Source of the DNA: Altericroceibacterium xinjiangense | GTDB taxonomy: Bacteria; Pseudomonadota; Alphaproteobacteria; Sphingomonadales; Sphingomonadaceae | Length of the DNA: 64,000 nucleotides | Assembly: GCF_003958635.1 (NCBI RefSeq) | Contig: NZ_RSEK01000008.1 | Span: forward strand, 62,001 to 126,000 | Reading direction: 5' to 3' | Shown: positions 8,986 through 17,511 of the stretch, piece after piece | Layout: every line of letters begins with the position of its first letter | Numbering within the stretch: the first letter of the stretch is position 1 | Notes under the pieces: model-generated | The model's database searches: none | Seen by the model: only the letters and a program-made list of their open reading frames with translations | Told to the model about the DNA's origin: nothing | Translations under genes and position numbers: made by a program

Positions 8986-10383
8986 TCAGAAATCCACTTG
9001 CGCCCTCATTCCGATAACGTCGACGGAATAATCCCGGTCGGCACCCGCAGCGATCACCGCGTCGTCATACACAAGGTGCGAATAGTCGATCAGGAAGCGA
9101 GTGTAGGCGGCGGGTATCCAGATCAGCGACGCCGAGTAGTTGTTCTGGGTCCCGCCGACAATTCCTGCATCCACCAGATCGAGCAGGTCGTAGCGGACGT
9201 TGACCTGAAGCGCGCCGAAGCCGCCCTCGCCAAGCGGGCTGACCGGTCTTACCCGGTCGAACTTGAAGCCCTTGTACCCGCGCCGGTCACCGGGAGTCAG
9301 GAACATTCCCGCCTCGATCGACCCGCCGAAGAACGTCGGATCGGCAAGACCGGGCCGCTGGACCTTCTGCCAGAAGGCTTCGCTCGCGAAGTGGAACGGG
9401 CCGGAGATCGCGGCGGCTTCCAGGCCGTAGCCGGTTTCCGATTCTGCGGAGATCGCGCCGGTGTTGACGAAGCGGACGTCGGTGATGTTCAGGTGCGGGC
9501 GCTGGCGGTAGCGGACCGTGTCCACGTCGTTCAGTTCCCGGTGATGCAGCGATCCGCCGAAGTGCAGGCGGGTCTGGCCAAGCTGCGGCGCGTAGACCGC
9601 ACGGCCGTCGACGCTCCACCGGGCATTTCCATCTTCGGAGGCATCATGGACATTGTTGGTGAAGACTCCGGCCTGGAGCAGCACGTCGTCCGTCTCATAC
9701 TGGCCTGACACACCGGTCCGGCGCTGAAACACGAACGCATCGGTGAAGGCTGCCCGCTCGAGGAAGGAGATGAACAGGCTGCTGGTCAGCTCCTCCAGTC
9801 CCTGGAACGTGTTGTAGTGCCCGATCTGGAATCGCAGGTCGCCAGCGTCATAAGCCAGAAGCGCATCGTTCAGCACGAGGTCGCCGCTCGAGAAATCGAC
9901 TTCGATCTTGTAGCCGAAATCGCCGGGCAGGTCGCCGGCTACCCCGATCCGCGCGCGGCGCAGCCCGCTGACGAATCCGAGTCCAGGTGCCGAGATCGCA
10001 TCCGGCGCATCGATAACCCCGGCATCCACCTGCACCCGGCCGAATGGCTCAAACGTCCAACCCTCAGCGGAGGCCAGATTCTCGACCGGAACCGGCGCCC
10101 CTGCCGGGACAGGATCGGGACCTGCGACCTCTGCGACCGGTGCTGCAGCGCTCGCTATCGCGTCCGCCCCCGCGCCCGTCGGCCTTGCCGGGTCGACGCT
10201 CTCCCGTTCGCGTTCAAGCGTATCGATCCGCTCGGCAATGGCTTCCATCTGTGCCCGCATCCGCGCCAGTTCTGCCCGCAGTTCGGCGGCTTCGTCGGCT
10301 TGCTGCGCCTGGGCAGGCAAGGCCCAGCCAAGGGCTATGACCATAGCGAGAGCGGCGGGCGCCAAGCGCACACGAGCAGTCAT
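8986..10383 (-). CDS. Phosphate-selective porin (OprO/OprP family)
   Basis: 465 residues. The start at ATG 10383 gives a clean signal peptide (MTARVRLAPAALAMVIALGW, cleavage after AQA), then a coiled-coil stretch of about 35 residues (ELRAELARMRAQMEAIAERI) that trimerises such porins. After it come beta strands ending in the terminal aromatic VDF. A GTG at 10428 would extend the protein but spoil the signal peptide. Such porins pass phosphate, polyphosphate or other anions through the outer membrane. A Pho-box-like repeat lies 55-76 bases upstream. Confidence 0.85.
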   Translation of the reverse strand: MTARVRLAPAALAMVIALGWALPAQAQQADEAAELRAELARMRAQMEAIAERIDTLERERESVDPARPTGAGADAIASAAAPVAEVAGPDPVPAGAPVPVENLASAEGWTFEPFGRVQVDAGVIDAPDAISAPGLGFVSGLRRARIGVAGDLPGDFGYKIEVDFSSGDLVLNDALLAYDAGDLRFQIGHYNTFQGLEELTSSLFISFLERAAFTDAFVFQRRTGVSGQYETDDVLLQAGVFTNNVHDASEDGNARWSVDGRAVYAPQLGQTRLHFGGSLHHRELNDVDTVRYRQRPHLNITDVRFVNTGAISAESETGYGLEAAAISGPFHFASEAFWQKVQRPGLADPTFFGGSIEAGMFLTPGDRRGYKGFKFDRVRPVSPLGEGGFGALQVNVRYDLLDLVDAGIVGGTQNNYSASLIWIPAAYTRFLIDYSHLVYDDAVIAAGADRDYSVDVIGMRAQVDF

Positions 10384-10437
10384 TTCAGGCAGGTTCCGTT
10401 CAGTGAATGTGACGTTTCGAAGGCGCACCTAAGGCGG

Positions 10438-10459
10438 ATATATGACTACTCGATGACAC
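10438..10459 (-). promoter_or_regulatory. Candidate Pho box upstream of the porin
   Basis: Read on the minus strand, GTGTCATCGAG is followed immediately by TAGTCATATAT: two 11-base direct units with the (T/A)GTCAT core, matching the layout CTGTCAT-N4-CTGTCAT bound by PhoB. It sits 55 bases before the porin ATG. The second unit departs from consensus at one position. Confidence 0.55.
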
Positions 10460-10787
10460 AATTCTGGGGAAACCCGCTCCGCTCGTGAGCGGATTGCCAC
10501 AAATGTGCCGTCGTACTGTCAAAAAGTTCCGTGATCGGCCGCGCACACGCTGCGGGGGTTTGAAGATCCCGCGCCATCGAACGACAGTAAGCCTGCAACG
10601 TCACGATCCGCCCCCGGATCAGGAATGCCGCCTCGGCGACGAGGGAAACGCCGGGAAAACCGATCCCATGGCCTGTGCGGCCACTCAGCCCTCCGGTGCA
10701 GCCGTTCGCTAACACTGGAAAGGATCAACAAGCCGCTCATCGGGCGCTTGGTACTGCAGGGGCCGTTGTCGCACGGTCCGCAGGAGA
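10460..10787. other. Stretch without a supported gene
   Basis: Between the porin promoter region and tRNA-Gln I find no frame with a ribosome site or family resemblance. Overlapping open frames exist on both strands (for example 10446-10715 minus), as expected at this GC content. It may hold the upstream promoter of the porin. Confidence 0.5.
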
Positions 10788-10861
10788 TGGATGCCCCGTG
10801 AGGATTCGAACCTCAATTGACGGAGTCAGAGTCCGTAGTCTTACCATTAGACGACGGGGCA
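10788..10861 (-). tRNA. tRNA-Gln(CTG)
   Basis: 74 bases including an encoded CCA. On the minus strand the acceptor stem TGCCCCG pairs with CGGGGCA, the D arm begins TCGTCTAATGGTAAGA, the anticodon stem ACGGA/TCCGT encloses CTCTGAC (anticodon CTG), and the T arm is TTGAGGTTCGAATCCTCA. It reads CAG codons. Confidence 0.96.
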
Positions 10862-11013
10862 ACGCGGGGGCGCATCTAGGCAGGGCTGGGCGAAAGGTCA
10901 AGCGGTGCCGCGCCCTGGATGGCGGAACTTGCTCCATTCCCGTCCTCACGCTAGCCTGTCTTCAGGTAAGCCCGCGGTTCGCGGGAGAAAACGATAAGAA
11001 AGAGTATGTTTTG

Positions 11014-12177
11014 ATGGCGGATATGTCTCCGCCGGAGCGGCAGGCCAATGCGGCCGGGGACGAACGGTGCGGCACAAGGGTCGGTGCCGGGTCCCAAGCG
11101 CCAGCGGTCCTTCCTTCCGGTGCCCCCCAGGCTGCGGATAGCAATCCTTCGGCATGGCGGCGCCCGCCGCACCGGCACTATCGCCAGGCCTACGCGGCGA
11201 TCGATCTTGGAACGAACAACTGCCGATTGCTGATCGCCCGCCCTTCAGCCGAAAATTTCGTGGTGATTGACGCCTTCAGCCGAATCGTCCGTCTGGGCGA
11301 AGGGCTCGCCCAGACTGGCCGGCTGAGCGACCATGCAATGGACCGTGCGGTCGGCGCGTTGCGGATCTGTGCCGACAAGCTGCGCCGCCGGAACGTGCAC
11401 CTCGCCCGCTCGGTCGCGACCGAGGCATGCCGACGGGCATCGAACGGGGAGGAATTCATCGAACGGGTCCGCCGCGAAACGGGCATCATGCTGGACATCA
11501 TCTCGGCGCAGGAAGAAGCGCGGCTGGCGGTGCTCGGCTGTCACATCCTGCTGGAAGACGGCATCGGCCCGGCGATGATCTTCGATATTGGCGGCGGCTC
11601 AACCGAATTGGTCCTGATCGAGCCAGGCGGCCCCGTCCCCCGGATCATCGACTGGGAATCGGTGCCGTGGGGCGTCGTGTCGCTGACCGAAACCGTCGGT
11701 CAGACGGAAGGCGACGCCGAGCAGCGCGCCGAGCGGTACGGGACGATGCGGCGGATCGTGTCGGACAGTTTCGCCGAGTTCGCCGCCCGGGTGAAAAGCC
11801 GCCAGGCACCGGACTTGCGCCTGCTCGGCACCAGCGGCACGGTGACCACGCTGGCCAGCGTGCACCTGGAACTGCCGCAGTATGATCGCCAGGCGGTCGA
11901 CGGGCTGATCGTGCCCGCAGCCTCCATGCGCGACATCGCCTCCCGCTTGTCCTCCATGTCGCCGGCAGAACGGCAAACCCTGCCGTGCATCGGGCAGGAA
12001 CGCGCAGACCTGGTGGTGGCTGGCTGCGCGATCCTGGAATCGATCCTCGACATATGGCCGGCCGACCGGCTGGGCGTGGCGGATCGCGGCATTCGCGAAG
12101 GCATCCTGCGCAGCCTGATTGCTGCTGACGCGGACGGATTCCAGGCCCAGGAAACGCTGCGGCGGGTGAAACCCTGA
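11014..12177 (+). CDS. ppx: Ppx/GppA family exopolyphosphatase/pppGpp phosphatase
   Basis: 387 residues from ATG 11014 (ATG 11023 also possible). The first 55 residues are low complexity; the actin-like ATPase domain begins at YAAIDLGTNNCRLLIARP and continues through ATEACRRASNG and the phosphate loop IFDIGGGSTELVLIE, with a late LGTSGTVTTLASVHL. It cleaves terminal phosphate from polyphosphate or converts pppGpp to ppGpp. The A of its TGA stop is also the first base of the rlmE ATG, so both are one operon. The open frame reaches back through the tRNA gene, which is not coding. Confidence 0.92.
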   Translation: MADMSPPERQANAAGDERCGTRVGAGSQAPAVLPSGAPQAADSNPSAWRRPPHRHYRQAYAAIDLGTNNCRLLIARPSAENFVVIDAFSRIVRLGEGLAQTGRLSDHAMDRAVGALRICADKLRRRNVHLARSVATEACRRASNGEEFIERVRRETGIMLDIISAQEEARLAVLGCHILLEDGIGPAMIFDIGGGSTELVLIEPGGPVPRIIDWESVPWGVVSLTETVGQTEGDAEQRAERYGTMRRIVSDSFAEFAARVKSRQAPDLRLLGTSGTVTTLASVHLELPQYDRQAVDGLIVPAASMRDIASRLSSMSPAERQTLPCIGQERADLVVAGCAILESILDIWPADRLGVADRGIREGILRSLIAADADGFQAQETLRRVKP

Positions 12178-12863
12178 TGTCGCGCTCAGGCAAGGATCCG
12201 GACAAGCGCGTCCGCAAGGCCCGCGGCCGCACTGCGTCATCCACCCGCTGGCTGCAGCGCCAGTTGAACGATCCCTACGTCCGTCAGGCCAAGGCTGAAG
12301 GCTGGCGCAGCCGCGCTGCGTTCAAGCTGATCGAACTGGATGAACGTTTCGGCCTGATTCGCCCTGCGCAGCGCGTGATCGATCTCGGCATCGCGCCCGG
12401 CGGCTGGAGCCAGGTCGTCCGCAAAGTCGCCCCCAAGGCGGCCGTGGTGGGGATCGACCTGCTGCCGACGGAGCCGATCGACGGTGTCACGATCTTCGAA
12501 ATGGACTTCATGGACGATCAGGCCCCGGCAAAGCTGGAAGCCGCGCTGGAGGGGCCGCCCGATCTCGTCCTTTCGGACATGGCGGCCAATACGGTCGGCC
12601 ACAAGCAGACCGACCACTTGCGCACCATGGGGCTGGTGGAAGCGGCGGCGGATTTCGCCATCGCCACCCTTGCTCCGGGCGGCGCGTTCGTGGCCAAAGT
12701 ACTCGCCGGCGGGACCGACACCGAATTGCTGGCGCTGCTGAAGCGCCACTTCACCGCCGTAAAGCACGCCAAGCCGCCTGCCAGCCGCAAGGACAGTTCC
12801 GAGTGGTACGTGATCGCGCAAGGGTTCAAGGGGCGCGGACAGGAAGCGACAGAAGAGGAATAG
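12177..12863 (+). CDS. rlmE: 23S rRNA 2'-O-methyltransferase (U2552)
   Basis: 228 residues. It uses S-adenosylmethionine to methylate U2552 in the A loop of 23S rRNA and helps late 50S assembly. The motif VIDLGIAPGGWSQV binds SAM. The K-D-K-E catalytic set is visible: Lys in RAAFKLIELDE, Asp in LVLSDMAAN, Lys in GGAFVAKVL and Glu in SSEWYVIAQG. The N-terminus is rich in Arg and Lys (about 35 residues), suited to RNA binding. Shares one base with ppx and precedes the peptidase by three bases. Confidence 0.94.
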   Translation: MSRSGKDPDKRVRKARGRTASSTRWLQRQLNDPYVRQAKAEGWRSRAAFKLIELDERFGLIRPAQRVIDLGIAPGGWSQVVRKVAPKAAVVGIDLLPTEPIDGVTIFEMDFMDDQAPAKLEAALEGPPDLVLSDMAANTVGHKQTDHLRTMGLVEAAADFAIATLAPGGAFVAKVLAGGTDTELLALLKRHFTAVKHAKPPASRKDSSEWYVIAQGFKGRGQEATEEE

Positions 12864-12866
12864 AGC

Positions 12867-13802
12867 ATGGCCGCGCCGCAATGGAGCCTCGCGATTCACG
12901 GCGGGGCGGGGGCAATGACGCCGGAGACCCTGACCCCGGAGGAGCAGGCCCGCTACGAAGCGGCGCTGGGCCTCGCGCTTGATGCCGGAACGCGGGTGCT
13001 GGCCGAAGGCGGCCTAGCGCTCGACGCGGTAGAAGCGGCAGTTACCGCGCTGGAAGACGATCCGCTGTTCAACGCCGGGCGCGGTGCGGTATTCACCTAT
13101 GCCGGGGCGATCGAGCACGATGCGGCGATCATGGACGGGTCCACGCGGGATGCCGGGGCGATTGCCGGGGTCGGGCAGGTGCGCCACCCGGTTCGCCTTG
13201 CCCGCGCGGTGATGGAGCATTCTCCCCACGTCTTCCTTGCCGGGCAAGGCGCAGAAGAGTTCGCCGCCGAGCAGGACATCGCGGCGGTCGATCCCGCCTG
13301 GTTCGCCACGCCGGAGCGGCGGCGTCAGCTGGAAGAGTTCAAGGCACGCAAGGGCGCATGGTTCGATTCGGACATCAAGTACGGCACGGTCGGCGCGGTG
13401 GCGCGCGACAGCCACGGGAATCTCGCCGCGGCAACGTCCACCGGGGGACTGACGGGCAAGCGCTGGAACCGGATCGGCGATTCGCCGGTGATCGGCGCCG
13501 GAACGTACGCCGACAATCGATCTGGCGCGGTTTCAGCCACCGGGGCGGGCGAACTCTTCATCCGGGTCGGGGTAGCGCATGAAATCTGCGCTCGCATGCG
13601 GCTGACGGGAGCCGGTCTGCAGGACGCCGCCGACGCAGTGCTCGCGGAAGTGGCCGCGCTGGGCGGCAAGGGCGGCGTGATCGTCGCCGCGCCCGATGGC
13701 GCAACTGCGTTCGCCTTCACTACCCCGGGAATGCACCGCGCCAGGGCGGATGGCGCGGGCCTGCGGGAGATCGCGATTTTCGGTCCGCGATCCGGGGCCT
13801 GA
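12867..13802 (+). CDS. iaaA: Isoaspartyl peptidase / plant-type L-asparaginase
   Basis: 311 residues, Ntn-hydrolase fold. The precursor cleaves itself before Thr174 (motif KYGTVGAVA); that threonine is then the nucleophile. The substrate-binding GGLTGKRWNRIGDSPVIGAG and the late TGAGELFIR follow. It removes beta-aspartyl residues from damaged peptides and has some asparaginase activity. It sits three bases after rlmE. Its stop (13800-13802) directly abuts the pheA stop on the other strand. Confidence 0.92.
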   Translation: MAAPQWSLAIHGGAGAMTPETLTPEEQARYEAALGLALDAGTRVLAEGGLALDAVEAAVTALEDDPLFNAGRGAVFTYAGAIEHDAAIMDGSTRDAGAIAGVGQVRHPVRLARAVMEHSPHVFLAGQGAEEFAAEQDIAAVDPAWFATPERRRQLEEFKARKGAWFDSDIKYGTVGAVARDSHGNLAAATSTGGLTGKRWNRIGDSPVIGAGTYADNRSGAVSATGAGELFIRVGVAHEICARMRLTGAGLQDAADAVLAEVAALGGKGGVIVAAPDGATAFAFTTPGMHRARADGAGLREIAIFGPRSGA

Positions 13803-14711
13803 TCAGCCCCGCTCGCGCGCCAGACGGTAGGAACCGAGCAGCCGCAGTTCCTTGCAGTGGAACGCCAGCTCTTCCATCGCGCGGTCGACGGCAGGGGCGC
13901 CCGGGGCGCCGATGATGTCGGCATAGAACATCGAGGCCGAGAAGCTCGCCTCGCGCTGATAGCTTTCCAGCTTTGTCATGTTCACGCCGTTGGTCGCAAA
14001 CCCGCCCAGCGCCTTGTAAAGCGCGGCGGGAATGTTCTTCACCTCGAACACGAACGTCGTCATCGCGCGCTCGCCGGCAAGGCTCGCCGGATCGAGCGGC
14101 TCGGGGGCCAGCACCACGAACCGGGTGGTGTTGTCCGCAGCGTCTTCCACTCGGTCCTCCGCGATTCGCAGGTCGTACAGATCAGCTGCGAGCGCTGGGG
14201 CAATCGCGCCAATCGCCGGATCCCCTCTTTCCGCCACGAACGCCGCGGCGCCGGCGGTATCGGCGTGGCTCAGCGGCACGATCCCCCGTTCGCGCAGAAA
14301 ATGCCGCGACTGGCCCAGCGCCTGAGGATGGCTGTAGGCCGCTTCGAACGGGCCGGTCGTGCCATCCTCCCGCGCGACACCCATCAGCGCGTGGTGAATC
14401 GGCATGAAATGTTCCGCCACGATCGACAGCCCGCTTTCCGGCAGCAGAAAGTGAATGTCGGCCACTCGGCCATGCTGCGAATTTTCGATCGGGATGATCG
14501 CGCTGCCCGCCCGCCCCTGCTTCACCGCATCGAGCGCGTCCTCGAAGCTGAAGCAAGGCAGCGGCAGGCATTCCGGCGCCCACTCCATCGCGGCGCGGTG
14601 CGAATTGGCTCCGGGCGCGCCCTGGAAGGCGACCGCGCGGGCTGGATTTCCCTGTGCGGCAAGGTTCATCCGCTCGATCAGCGCGAGCGCGGGAGCGGCA
14701 AAGCTGTGCAT
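13803..14711 (-). CDS. pheA: Prephenate dehydratase
   Basis: 302 residues. It converts prephenate to phenylpyruvate in phenylalanine synthesis. The catalytic domain opens with VAFQGAPGANSHRAA and contains IIPIENSQHGRV and the DNTTRFVVL motif with the catalytic Thr-Arg. A C-terminal ACT domain (about 215-290; KALGGFATNGVNMTKLES) gives feedback control by phenylalanine. No chorismate mutase domain is fused. ATG 14711 is chosen as the first protein-like start. It diverges from the cytochrome c gene, a pairing common in sphingomonads. Confidence 0.93.
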   Translation of the reverse strand: MHSFAAPALALIERMNLAAQGNPARAVAFQGAPGANSHRAAMEWAPECLPLPCFSFEDALDAVKQGRAGSAIIPIENSQHGRVADIHFLLPESGLSIVAEHFMPIHHALMGVAREDGTTGPFEAAYSHPQALGQSRHFLRERGIVPLSHADTAGAAAFVAERGDPAIGAIAPALAADLYDLRIAEDRVEDAADNTTRFVVLAPEPLDPASLAGERAMTTFVFEVKNIPAALYKALGGFATNGVNMTKLESYQREASFSASMFYADIIGAPGAPAVDRAMEELAFHCKELRLLGSYRLARERG

Positions 14712-14839
14712 GGCGGGCGCGTAACGCCGTGCCTTCGGGCAAACAAGCGTTTCCTGCTTTGAGATATCGGACTTGCACCGGCTGCAACGCGACACTAGAG
14801 CGACGCCCACTTCTAGTTCCCACGGCAGAAAATCTCCCG

Positions 14840-15550
14840 ATGACCGATCGCTTCAACACCATCGCCGGCTGGACCTTGTTTGCCGGAATCGTCGCACTCG
14901 GCTTGTCGAGCCTGAGCGGACATATCTTCGAGGCGGACCGGCCCGAGCGGCCCGAGACGCTGGGGTACCCGATCGCCGGTGCGGTTGAGGAAGGCGATGG
15001 AGCCGAAGGCCCCTCGCTTGCCGTCCTGCTTGCGACCGCAGACCCGGCCAAGGGCGAAGCGGTGTTCGCCAAGTGCGTGTCCTGCCACACGGTCGACCAG
15101 GGCGGTGCGAACGGCATCGGTCCGAACCTGTGGAGCATCCTCGGCATGCCGATCGGGAAGCACGCCGCCGGCTTCGCCTATTCAAGCGCGCTCGCCGGCC
15201 ATGGCGGGGAGTGGACGTTCGAAAACATGGACGCCTGGCTGAAGAGCCCGCGCGCGTTCGCTTCGGGCACCAAGATGAGCTTTGCCGGTCTCAGCAATCC
15301 GGAAGACCGCGCGAACCTGATCGTCTATCTCAACTCCAAGGGCTCCGGCCTGCCGCTGCCGACGCCGGAAGCGCCAGCCGAAGCCGCCACGCCGGAAGGC
15401 GGCCCCGAAGACGCACCGGGCGCGGGTCCGGGTGCCGGGGTCGAAGGCGGTGAGTTCACCCCCGCGCCCGCCGTGGACGCGATGGGCATGCCCCAGCCGG
15501 TCCCGGGCGAAGCGAGCACCGGGGCAATCGGGCACGGAAACACCCTCTGA
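14840..15550 (+). CDS. Membrane-anchored monohaem cytochrome c
   Basis: 236 residues. An uncleaved N-terminal membrane helix (about residues 8-26) is followed by one class I cytochrome c domain. Haem attaches at Cys79 and Cys82 with His83 as ligand (KCVSCHTV); Met146 (SGTKMSFAGL) is the likely sixth ligand. It resembles CycM/c552 proteins that carry electrons from the bc1 complex to oxidase at the membrane. A long Pro/Ala/Gly/Glu-rich tail (about 175-236) is unusual and of unknown use. Confidence 0.9.
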   Translation: MTDRFNTIAGWTLFAGIVALGLSSLSGHIFEADRPERPETLGYPIAGAVEEGDGAEGPSLAVLLATADPAKGEAVFAKCVSCHTVDQGGANGIGPNLWSILGMPIGKHAAGFAYSSALAGHGGEWTFENMDAWLKSPRAFASGTKMSFAGLSNPEDRANLIVYLNSKGSGLPLPTPEAPAEAATPEGGPEDAPGAGPGAGVEGGEFTPAPAVDAMGMPQPVPGEASTGAIGHGNTL

Positions 15551-15561
15551 TAGCGCACTCT

Positions 15562-16086
15562 GTGCGCATGCGCGAAGCGCGGGCCGAAGACGCCGAAGCG
15601 CTCACCCGGATTGGGCAAGACAGTTTCATCGGCGCCTTCGGCCACCTTTATGCCCCCGACGATCTCGACGCCTTCCTTTCCGCGCACCGCTCCCTCGCCC
15701 GGGCGCGGGACGATATCGCTGATCCGGACGTGCGGATCTGCCTGGCCGAACATCCGCAAACAGGCGCTCTTGCCGGTTACTGCCTGATCCGGCTCGGCCA
15801 GCAGTTCGATGAGCGGCCGGCACCGAAGCCGCAGCGCCCCGTTCTCCTTGGCCAGCTTTACTGCCTTCCCGGATCGACCGGGGCCGGCATCGGCGCAGCC
15901 CTGCTGGAATGGGCAATCGACCAGGCGCGGGCCTGGGGCGCTGATGCGGTGCAGTTGTCCGTCTACAGCGAGAATTTCGGCGCCCAGCGCTTCTATCGCC
16001 GGTATGGCTTCCAGCACGTGGCCGACATCGATTACTGGGTCGGCAACCACCGCGATGACGAGTTCCTCTACGAGCTTCGCATCTAG
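15562..16086 (+). CDS. GNAT family N-acetyltransferase
   Basis: 174 residues from GTG 15562 (ATG 15568 equally possible). The acetyl-CoA loop is visible as LYCLPGSTGAGIGAALLEWA, followed by LSVYSENFGAQRFYRRYGFQ. This resembles RimI-like and spermidine-type acetyltransferases. The acceptor is unknown. It lies 11 bases after the cytochrome c gene on the same strand. Confidence 0.85.
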   Translation: MRMREARAEDAEALTRIGQDSFIGAFGHLYAPDDLDAFLSAHRSLARARDDIADPDVRICLAEHPQTGALAGYCLIRLGQQFDERPAPKPQRPVLLGQLYCLPGSTGAGIGAALLEWAIDQARAWGADAVQLSVYSENFGAQRFYRRYGFQHVADIDYWVGNHRDDEFLYELRI

Positions 16087-16162
16087 CTGTCCCGCGCCCG
16101 ATCCGGTTCACCGCACCTGAGCGGCTGACGGGCCGAATCTTGTTCTTCCTCTCGATTTCTGC

Positions 16163-16187
16163 GGAACGGGCCGCAGGGCTTGCCGTT
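16163..16187 (+). promoter_or_regulatory. EcfG-type stress promoter of the DUF2382 operon
   Basis: GGAAC at 16163-16167 and CGTT at 16184-16187 with a 16-base spacer, identical in layout to the promoter of nepR-ecfG at 313-337. It lies 43 bases before the ATG at 16231. Confidence 0.82.
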
Positions 16188-16230
16188 CGAACAACAGACG
16201 GGGCCGTACGCCCGCAGTTCGAGAGGAAGC

Positions 16231-16677
16231 ATGGCCGAGATACCGGTAGAAAAGGAGTCTGGCTCCAAGGCATGGCTCTGGCTGCTGCTTGCAGCCGTGG
16301 CGATCGCCCTCCTCACTTGGTGGCTGCTTGAAGGCAGGGCCAAGGATGAGGCCGTGGACCATGACGGCGCCATAGTTGCCAGTGTGCAGCCGGCGGACGC
16401 CGGAACCCTTACTACCGGAGAGCCGGTGAACCTCAGCGGCGTCCAGGTGGCGTCCGTTGCGGGGGACCGGACATTCTTCATCGACCACTTCGGGGCCCGT
16501 GTCCCGGTGTTGTTATCGACACCGGCGCCCAGCGGATCGCTGGACGAAGGCGCGACCGTAAACCTGACAGGCGAACTTCGCCAGACGGCAAATGGCCTGC
16601 CTCCGGGCACGGATGCCTCCGCGCTCAACGGATCACAGACGTACATCTTGGCGACCGATGTCGAGCCGATGAGCTGA
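16231..16677 (+). CDS. Membrane-anchored protein of unknown function, stress-linked
   Basis: 148 residues, starting just after the ribosome site GAGAGGAAGC. A short cytoplasmic start is followed by one membrane helix (about residues 14-32, AWLWLLLAAVAIALLTWWLL). A periplasmic beta-rich domain of about 100 residues comes next, with phrases such as GEPVNLSGVQVASVAGDRTF and GATVNLTGELR that look like a small OB-like barrel. I do not recognise a named family. The EcfG-type promoter directly upstream and the DUF2382 genes downstream suggest a role in the general stress response. Confidence 0.75.
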   Translation: MAEIPVEKESGSKAWLWLLLAAVAIALLTWWLLEGRAKDEAVDHDGAIVASVQPADAGTLTTGEPVNLSGVQVASVAGDRTFFIDHFGARVPVLLSTPAPSGSLDEGATVNLTGELRQTANGLPPGTDASALNGSQTYILATDVEPMS

Positions 16678-16722
16678 CGGAGGCCGGGAGGGATCAACCC
16701 TAACCAAAAGAAGGAAATTTCT

Positions 16723-17430
16723 ATGCGACACGACAGACGATTTGAAAACCTCGACACGCTCGATCACTATGAGCTGGAGGATGAATCCCAGGATATCCGC
16801 GGCATGCCGCTGGTGAGCCCGGAAGGTGAACGGTACGGCGTGATCAAGGACCTGCTGGTCGATGGATCCCGCGATCGCGTGGCAGCGGTGCGGCTGCAAG
16901 ATGGTCGCGTCTGCGCCGTTGAGCCGCTCGAAATCCACGAAAATGCGGTGGTGTACGGGCCGGCGGCCGTCGAATACGCCAACACCGGCGTGACTGCGGG
17001 GCATGTCGACAAGACTCCGACCGCTCCCGTCGCCAAGGAAGGCGTCGTCGAAGAAGAGCGCATCCCGCTCGTCGAGGAACGCATTGCGGTCGGCAAGCGC
17101 ATGACCGGCGGTGGCAACATCCGCGTCGGCACCCACGTGGTGAGCAAGAAGGTCGAGCGCGATGTGCCCCTGCGTGAGGAGCACGTGACGGTTGAAACCC
17201 GCCATCTCGACCGGCCGGTAGCGGCGACCGAAGCGAACGGCCTTCTGCGCGACCAGGAAGTGGTCATGAACGAATCGGCCGAAGAAGTGGTCGTGGGCAA
17301 GGAAGCCGTGGTCACCGACGAAGTGGTGGTCCAGAAGACGGCGAACGAGCGCATGCAGCACGTCGAGGAAACGGTTCGCAAGACCGAGCTCGACGCCAAG
17401 GGCCGCACGGCAGACAAGCGCGTTCCCTAA
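16723..17430 (+). CDS. PRC-barrel and DUF2382 (YsnF/AvaK-like) stress protein
   Basis: 235 residues. Residues about 15-90 look like a PRC-barrel (RGMPLVSPEGERYGVIKDLL, then VAAVRLQDGRV). Residues about 108-225 form a DUF2382 domain beginning EERIPLVEERIAVGKR, with alternating charged beta strands (SKKVERDVPLREEHVTVETR). Such proteins are often induced by osmotic, desiccation or oxidative stress, but their chemistry is not known. It is 45 bases after the membrane protein and before a second DUF2382 gene, all downstream of an EcfG-type promoter. Confidence 0.85.
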   Translation: MRHDRRFENLDTLDHYELEDESQDIRGMPLVSPEGERYGVIKDLLVDGSRDRVAAVRLQDGRVCAVEPLEIHENAVVYGPAAVEYANTGVTAGHVDKTPTAPVAKEGVVEEERIPLVEERIAVGKRMTGGGNIRVGTHVVSKKVERDVPLREEHVTVETRHLDRPVAATEANGLLRDQEVVMNESAEEVVVGKEAVVTDEVVVQKTANERMQHVEETVRKTELDAKGRTADKRVP

Positions 17431-17453
17431 GCCGGTACGTCGCACTTTGCGAG

Positions 17454-17483
17454 GCAGGCCGGTGGCAATTGCCACCGGCCTGC
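17454..17483. terminator. 30-bp perfect palindrome between the two DUF2382 genes
   Basis: Two 15-base arms (left arm starting GCAGGCCGGTGGCAA) are exact reverse complements with no spacer. As RNA this is a very stable stem with at most a four-base loop. It lies 23 bases after the first DUF2382 stop and 28 before the second start. It has no T-run, so it may be an attenuator or an mRNA-stabilising stem rather than a full terminator. Confidence 0.55.
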
Positions 17484-17511
17484 TCCGCCCCTCTTTCAGC
17501 GAGACACGAAA

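Noticed and set aside
10446..10715. Open frame of 89 codons between the porin and tRNA-Gln
   Set aside because: No ribosome site, no domain, overlapping frames on the other strand, and it covers the porin promoter region.
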